Shown here in pieces: positions 59,460 to 64,000 of a stretch of DNA of 64,000 nucleotides (positions within the stretch are counted from its first letter, which is position 1; every line of letters begins with the position of its first letter). A model generated the notes under the pieces. That model was not told the origin of the DNA, searched no databases, and worked only from the letters and a program-made list of their open reading frames with translations. Position numbers and translations under genes: made by a program. The DNA is from an uncultured Caulobacter sp. (lineage in GTDB: Bacteria > Pseudomonadota > Alphaproteobacteria > Caulobacterales > Caulobacteraceae): the NCBI GenBank assembly GCA_937925635.1, contig CALALX010000129.1, forward strand, positions 8,511 to 72,510. Reading direction: 5' to 3'.

Positions 59460-60443
59460 TCACAGGTCCGGCCGGATGATCGCCTTGCCGACCACCTTAC
59501 GGTCCGCGAGCAGGTCGAAGGCCTCGCGCCAGCGGTCCAGCGGCAGCTCGGCGTGCACGCGCGGGCGGATCACGCCCTCGTCGGCCAGCGTCCAGACCGC
59601 CTCCTGGTTCTCGCGGCCGCGCTCGGGGAACTGTCGGCCGTATTCGCCAGCCCGCACGCCCATCACCGAGAACCCCTTGATCAGCGGCATGTTGACCGAG
59701 ACGGTCGGGATGCGGCCCGAGGTGAAGCCGATGACCAGCAGCCGGCCGTCGAAGGCGATGCAGCGGGTGCTCTCGTCGAACACGTCCCCGCCGACCGGGT
59801 CATAGATGACATCCGCCCCTCGTCCGCCGGTGATCGCCTTGACCGTCTCGCGGAAGCTGCCGGTGACGTTGACGACAGCGTCCGGCGCGTACTCGGCCGC
59901 GACGATAGCCAGCTTCCCGTCCGAGGCCGAGGCGGCGATGACCTTGCAGCCGAGCGCCTTGGCCAGATCGACGCAGGCCAGGCCGACGCCGCCGGCCGCG
60001 CCGTGGACCAGCACCCATTCGCCCGGCTCGACCCGCGCGCGACGCACCAACGCCACATAGGCCGTCAGATAGGCGGCGCCGTAGGCGGCGGCCTGGGCGA
60101 AGCTGAGCCGCTCGGGCTTGGGTTTCAGCGCGCGGGGATCCATCACCGCGTATTCCGCGAAGCCGCCGGTCTTGGCCCCGCCGACCACCGCGTCGCCGAT
60201 CTTCCAGCCGGTCACGCCCTCGCCGAACGCCGCGATCTCGCCCGCCAGGTCGAGGCCCGGGGTGAATGGCAGCGGCGGCTTGAACTGATACTCGCCCTTC
60301 GTCATCAGCAGGTCGGGGAAGTTGACGCTGGCGGCCCGCACGCGAACCAGCACCTGGCCGGGCCCGGCGGTCGGGGTCGGGACCTCGCGGACCCGCGTTC
60401 CGGCGAAGTTCTCGCCCAATGCCTCGACGACCAGCGCGCGCAT
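59460..60443 (-). CDS. NADPH:quinone oxidoreductase family protein (zinc-independent MDR)
   Basis: The 327-residue medium-chain reductase has no structural or catalytic zinc cysteines. NFPDLLMTKGEYQFKPPLPF, GLDLAGEIAAFG and the NADPH loop VHGAAGGVGLACVDLAKALG match quinone reductase/crotonyl-like enzymes. The C-terminus AFDLLADRKVVGKAIIRPDL is typical. Start ATG 60443 has AGGAG eight bases upstream. Natural substrate unknown. Confidence 0.9.
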   Translation of the reverse strand: MRALVVEALGENFAGTRVREVPTPTAGPGQVLVRVRAASVNFPDLLMTKGEYQFKPPLPFTPGLDLAGEIAAFGEGVTGWKIGDAVVGGAKTGGFAEYAVMDPRALKPKPERLSFAQAAAYGAAYLTAYVALVRRARVEPGEWVLVHGAAGGVGLACVDLAKALGCKVIAASASDGKLAIVAAEYAPDAVVNVTGSFRETVKAITGGRGADVIYDPVGGDVFDESTRCIAFDGRLLVIGFTSGRIPTVSVNMPLIKGFSVMGVRAGEYGRQFPERGRENQEAVWTLADEGVIRPRVHAELPLDRWREAFDLLADRKVVGKAIIRPDL

Positions 60444-60796
60444 CACCGTTCTCCTGTCCCGACGCCAGTCGACCCTGCTTCCGCTCCGGAAGTCATCCGG
60501 CATGAGCCGATCATGTCCCCAAAGTCTCGCGACCGCGCTTTTCGAGGCTCGTTCCAAGCGACATGCGCGGACAGAGGCCGGCTGTCAGCGACCGTTTCGG
60601 CGACCTGCCCGGCCATCGAAGGCCAGAGCGCGGTGAGGATACGGTCAGATCGACGGTTCATGCGGAGAGTCTAACGGGAGTTCCGGGGAGGGGAACAGAT
60701 TCTGCCGGTCACGGTCCGCAGATGTCTCGCAATGGGGGCGAATGTCCCGTGTTGTCCCGACAGCATATGTCTCAGGAGTCTCGCCTTCAGCGGACG
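60444..60796. other. Gene-free interval, 353 bases
   Basis: Neither strand has an open frame with a ribosome site or recognisable product, and no hairpin repeat of the kinds found elsewhere is seen. It holds the promoter of the quinone oxidoreductase gene at the left and the 3' flank of the hydrolase at the right. Confidence 0.5.
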
Positions 60797-61843
60797 CTAC
60801 CCCAGCATCCCCTCGTGGACCTGTCGCACGAAGCCGGCGATCTCCCGGCAGGCGGTGTCGGCGGTGGGGATGGCGCCGGTGAAGGCGGTGAAGCCGTGGG
60901 CCAGACTGTCGTAGCAGCGGTAGATCACCGGCACGCCCGCGTCCTTCAGCCGCTTGGCGTAGCATTCGCCCTGGTCGACCAACGGGTCGAAGCCGGCGGT
61001 CACGATCACGGCGGGAGCCAGGCCCGTCAGGTCCTGCGACTTGATCGGCGACAGTCGCGGATCGGCCGGATCGGCGTCTGGGGCCATGTAATGGGCCATG
61101 AACCAGTTCATGGTGTCGCGCGACAGCGGATAGGCCTCGGCGTAGGTGGTCATCGACTGGGTTTCGCTGGCCACGTCGACGGCCGGATAGATCAGCAGCT
61201 GAACGGCGGGCTGCGGCTCGCCTGTTCGCTTCATCTCCTGGGCGACGATGGCGGCGAAATTGCCGCCCATGGAATCGCCGCCGATCGAGGCCACGCCTTC
61301 CGGCGCGCCGAAGCGTGTGGCGTGCTCGCGCGCCCAGCGGTAGGCGGCGAGCACGTCCTCGAGCCCGCCCGGAAAGCGGGTTTCCGGCGCCAGCCGGTAG
61401 TCCACCGACAGCACCGCGCAGCGCGCGATGCGGGCCAGGATCTGGCAGAAGACGTCGCTGGTCTCCAGGTCGCCGATCACGCCGCCGCCGAAGTGGGCGA
61501 AGACCATGAGCGGCGTCGTCGGATCCTGTTCCGCCGGGCGATAGGCGCGCAGTCGCAGCGCGCCGCCCGGACCGTCGACGGTCAGGCTCTCGACGCGCAC
61601 GCCGGCCTCCGGCTTGCCGGCCATCGCGGCCAGGCCCGCCGCGCTGGCCGCGCGGGCCTCGTCCGGCGTCAGGGACGACATGGCCGGCATGCGACGCGCG
61701 CCGGCGGCGAGGAACTGGAAGCGAGGATCGAGCGTGCGGCCGCCCTGGTACACCACCCCGCCGCCGGACAGGGCGCGCAGGATCGGCGTGGGCAGCGACA
61801 GCAGCACCTTCAGGACCGTCTTCTGGACCGCGGGGTCTGCCAT
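60797..61843 (-). CDS. Alpha/beta hydrolase, hormone-sensitive-lipase group, with altered oxyanion motif
   Basis: The 348-residue esterase has Ser in IGGDSMGGNFAAI, Asp in VTAGFDPLVDQG and His in SLAHGFTAF. The oxyanion-hole motif is FAHFGGGVIGDLETSD: HFGGGV replaces the usual HGGGFV at the same distance from GD, as seen in a minority of related enzymes. It starts 14 bases after the TetR gene and is probably controlled by it. Length is normal for the group; substrate unknown. Confidence 0.9.
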   Translation of the reverse strand: MADPAVQKTVLKVLLSLPTPILRALSGGGVVYQGGRTLDPRFQFLAAGARRMPAMSSLTPDEARAASAAGLAAMAGKPEAGVRVESLTVDGPGGALRLRAYRPAEQDPTTPLMVFAHFGGGVIGDLETSDVFCQILARIARCAVLSVDYRLAPETRFPGGLEDVLAAYRWAREHATRFGAPEGVASIGGDSMGGNFAAIVAQEMKRTGEPQPAVQLLIYPAVDVASETQSMTTYAEAYPLSRDTMNWFMAHYMAPDADPADPRLSPIKSQDLTGLAPAVIVTAGFDPLVDQGECYAKRLKDAGVPVIYRCYDSLAHGFTAFTGAIPTADTACREIAGFVRQVHEGMLG

Positions 61844-61856
61844 CAGGGTCTCCGGT

Positions 61857-62480
61857 TCAAGGCGCCAGGCGCGGCAGGGCCGGCAATCCGCCCAGGATCA
61901 GCTTCACGGCGAAGTCGGTGGCCGCGGCGGTGTCGATCGGTCGGCGCTCGAGCATCTTGTCGCCGACCTCGCGCGCCACGGCGATGCAGGCGCCCGCCAG
62001 ATAGTCGGCGTCGACGCGCGGCGCGGCGTCGTGCTCCATGGCCTGCAGGAAGGCGTCACGGACCTCGTCGAAGACCGCTTCCATTTCCGGCGTCTGGGCC
62101 CTCAGGTACGGATGCTTCTCGCCGGCCGGACGCTGCGCCTGCCAGGACACATGCTCGTCGGCGAGGAAGTCGAAATAGGCCTGGATCGCGGCGCGCAGAT
62201 AGCCCTCGAAACTGCTTGAGGTCTCCCAGCAGGCGCGAAGGATCGGCCGGAAGCGCGCGGCGCCGTCGTCGGCCAGGGCCTCGAACACCTCCTCGCGCGA
62301 GCGGAAGTAGTTGTAGAAGGTGCCGGAGGCGAGGCCGGTACGGCGAATGATGTCGCGCACCGTCGCCGACTCGTAGCCGAGTTCGGCGAACACCTCGCGG
62401 GCTGCATCGAGAATGGCGCGGCGGTTGGCGACCTTGGTCTGTTCGCGCTTGCCCGCCGAAAGTAGGACGACCTGACTCAT
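61857..62480 (-). CDS. TetR family transcriptional regulator
   Basis: The 207-residue protein has an N-terminal TetR HTH (about 18-60, RRAILDAAREVFAELGYESA and IIRRTGLASGTFYNYFRSRE) and a helical ligand domain. It precedes the HSL-type hydrolase gene in one transcription unit. No clear palindrome was found in 62481-62529. Confidence 0.92.
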   Translation of the reverse strand: MSQVVLLSAGKREQTKVANRRAILDAAREVFAELGYESATVRDIIRRTGLASGTFYNYFRSREEVFEALADDGAARFRPILRACWETSSSFEGYLRAAIQAYFDFLADEHVSWQAQRPAGEKHPYLRAQTPEMEAVFDEVRDAFLQAMEHDAAPRVDADYLAGACIAVAREVGDKMLERRPIDTAAATDFAVKLILGGLPALPRLAP

Positions 62481-62529
62481 CGCCTACAGGCTAGCAGCCG
62501 GGCGGCCCCAGGCAAGCGCGCTGAACGCC

Positions 62530-63183
62530 TCAGGCGCGCGGTTCCAGCCCGCGTTGTTTCATCCGCCACAGGAGCACGTCGATCCTGTCCTGGCCGAAGA
62601 AGGGCTCCCCGTCGAAGACCATGGTCGGAACGCCCCAATGGCCGGCGCTCTCCAGGGCGGCCTGGTTGGCGGCGATCGCGGCGTCGAGGCGGTCAGCCTC
62701 AGCGACGGCCTGGGCCTCCAGCGCGGCGCCGTCGAGGCCCGCGCGGGCGGCGGCCTGGGCGAGGTGGTCGCCCTCGTGCCAGTTGTCGGTCGAACCCGAC
62801 CAGATCAGCGATCCGACCTCGGCGATGTACGCAAGCCCCCGCCCGGCCTCGGCCGCCGCCTGGCCCATACGGGTGACGCGGTGGATGTAGGGCTGATCGG
62901 CCGGCACTTCGCCGCTGGCGATGTCCATGACGATGGGGTCGGGGCGCGGCCAGCGAATCGGCGTGCCCTGCATCTGGCCGAGTCGATAGATGTCCCGCGC
63001 GAGGTACGGCGGCCACAGCGGGTTCACGCGCTTGAAGAAGCCGTCGATGCGCACCGCGATCGGCAGCACCGGCCGCACGTTGACCTTCAGGTCCCAGGCG
63101 GCCTCCAGCGCCACGAGCTGCGGCGCGGCCAGATACGAGTACGGACTCCGGAACGACCAGAAGACATCGACATTCAGGGTCAC
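62530..63183 (-). CDS. DsbA-family 2-hydroxychromene-2-carboxylate isomerase-like protein
   Basis: The 217-residue thioredoxin-fold protein has FWSFRSPYSYLA with Ser rather than Cys at the active site, as in HCCA isomerases and kappa GSTs, and SAGHWGVPTMVFDGEPFFGQ with cis-Pro. Glutathione-dependent isomerisation of aromatic degradation intermediates is the known activity. It begins at GTG 63183 with GGAGG upstream. It is divergent from a TetR gene and shares a palindrome with it. Confidence 0.85.
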   Translation of the reverse strand: MTLNVDVFWSFRSPYSYLAAPQLVALEAAWDLKVNVRPVLPIAVRIDGFFKRVNPLWPPYLARDIYRLGQMQGTPIRWPRPDPIVMDIASGEVPADQPYIHRVTRMGQAAAEAGRGLAYIAEVGSLIWSGSTDNWHEGDHLAQAAARAGLDGAALEAQAVAEADRLDAAIAANQAALESAGHWGVPTMVFDGEPFFGQDRIDVLLWRMKQRGLEPRA

Positions 63184-63208
63184 GGCGTTCCTCCGGATTT
63201 TGCTTAGT

Positions 63209-63220
63209 TACTCGCGAGTA
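63209..63220. promoter_or_regulatory. TetR-type operator palindrome TACTCGCGAGTA
   Basis: A perfect 12-bp palindrome centred in the 72-base gap between divergent genes, 26 bases from the DsbA-like start and 36 from the TetR start. TTACT-CGCG-AGTAA-like sites are frequently bound by TetR proteins, so autoregulation plus control of the neighbour is likely. Confidence 0.65.
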
Positions 63221-63255
63221 TACGGATACGTTGCGGATCGGGCGAGGAAGAATCG

Positions 63256-63903
63256 ATGCCTTCGGCGACGAAACCAGAGTCGAGATCGGCGGGGCCGCGC
63301 AGCGAGCGCGCCCGGGCGCGACCGCGCGAGATCCTCGACGCCGCCCGCGCCCTCTTCTCGCAGAAGGGATTCGAAGCGGCCCGCATGGACGAGGTCGCCG
63401 CCGCGGTGGGCGTCACCAAGCCGGCCGTCTACCGCTACTTCCCCGGCAAGGAGAAGCTGATCGAGGCCTTGCTGGAAGAGGACCTGGCCATTCCAAGCCG
63501 GGCGCTGAACGGCTGGGTCGACTCCCATCCCGGCCCGATCGACGAGATGATCGAGGGCTTTTCCCAACGCATGGCGGCGACCCAGGGCCAGGGTCTGGCG
63601 CGCGGCTATCTGCTGCTCGCCCTCGACGAGTCGGGCCGACGGCCGGAGTTGGCCGAGTTCATCCGTCGAGAGATCCTCGAGCCCGGCCTCGTCGCCCTGG
63701 CCGGCGCCTTCCGTCGGGCGATGGAACGCGGAGAGCTCGCGCTCGGCCACGACCCGGAGTTCGTCGCCCGCCTGTTTTTCGCGCCCTTCCTGCAGGCGAC
63801 GCTCGGCACGGTCGGCTACGCCCTGCCGGTCGGTGACGACGACGAGATCGAACGCTACCGCCAGTTCCACGTCGCGGCGTTCCTGAGGGCGTTCGCGAAG
63901 TAG
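63256..63903 (+). CDS. TetR family transcriptional regulator
   Basis: The 215-residue regulator has a TetR HTH at about 20-65 (REILDAARALFSQKGFEAAR, then TKPAVYRYFPGKEKLIEAL). The C-terminal domain includes LFFAPFLQATLGTVGYALPV. GAGGAAG precedes the ATG. The palindrome at 63209 is the probable operator. The last 97 bases of the window after it contain no recognisable gene. Confidence 0.92.
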   Translation: MPSATKPESRSAGPRSERARARPREILDAARALFSQKGFEAARMDEVAAAVGVTKPAVYRYFPGKEKLIEALLEEDLAIPSRALNGWVDSHPGPIDEMIEGFSQRMAATQGQGLARGYLLLALDESGRRPELAEFIRREILEPGLVALAGAFRRAMERGELALGHDPEFVARLFFAPFLQATLGTVGYALPVGDDDEIERYRQFHVAAFLRAFAK

Positions 63904-64000
63904 CAGGGCGGGACCCAGCCGATGCCGTGCGGCGGACGCGTCGGTCCCGGCTCCTCGCTACGCGCCGGCCGGGATGGCCGGTGAAGAGTCCGCCCGCGCC

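Overview
The window is a GC-rich chromosomal segment from an alphaproteobacterium of the order Caulobacterales, most likely Caulobacter or Phenylobacterium-like. This rests on the close match of sigma-32 to Caulobacter RpoH as I remember it, a MmcB-type SOS gene, GTTC-N7-GTTC type LexA sites, a DnaX without the usual zinc cysteines, and dense intergenic palindromes of the kind seen in that order. The genus is a guess.

Layout. 1-10 kb: a BNR-repeat protein cut by the window edge, an ABC-F ATPase, ComM behind a LexA-type box, glutathione synthetase, then a SirB1-like / YraN / RsmI / tryptophanase-like run on the minus strand and ZapE on plus. 10-18 kb: succinate dehydrogenase as sdhCDA, a CreD-like gene between two terminators, sdhB, a Sel1-repeat protein, a membrane protein that may start at CTG, and a ferredoxin reductase with its [2Fe-2S] ferredoxin. 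18-31 kb: a PAS sensor kinase with Tyr at the phosphoacceptor position, a zincin, a SWIM protein, a diiron ferritin-like protein, lipocalin, MmcB, PhoD, a TonB-dependent receptor, an HTH regulator with two operator-like palindromes, and RluD.

31.4-32.6 kb is the clearest foreign insert: a lower-GC cassette between rluD and rpoH with a ribbon-helix-helix protein, a 57-residue basic protein and a Rossmann-like protein that I relate tentatively to nucleoside deoxyribosyltransferase / TIR folds. A perfect palindrome lies in front of it. It looks like a toxin-antitoxin or defence module. 32.7-38.5 kb: rpoH with a candidate sigma-32 promoter, a CadC-like regulator, an AraC regulator / metallothionein / membrane protein group, a pseudo-receiver response regulator and an unrecognised protein.

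38.6-64 kb is mostly housekeeping: purA, an M17 aminopeptidase, cytochrome c, kdsB-pheA, nudC, SRP RNA with a readable promoter, dnaX / SDR / ybaB, purU, an FKBP lipoprotein, threonine dehydratase, a CelD-like acetyltransferase, an amidohydrolase, and rpmH-rnpA-yidC-engB. The end holds a quinone oxidoreductase, a TetR-hydrolase pair and a DsbA-like protein divergent from another TetR. No tRNA, rRNA, CRISPR array, insertion sequence or prophage was recognised.

Connections: a near-identical palindrome lies upstream of the ferredoxin reductase gene and of the diiron protein gene, suggesting one regulator for an electron-transfer pair and an oxygenase-like enzyme. LexA-type boxes precede comM and mmcB. 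At least six kinds of palindromic intergenic repeat occur.
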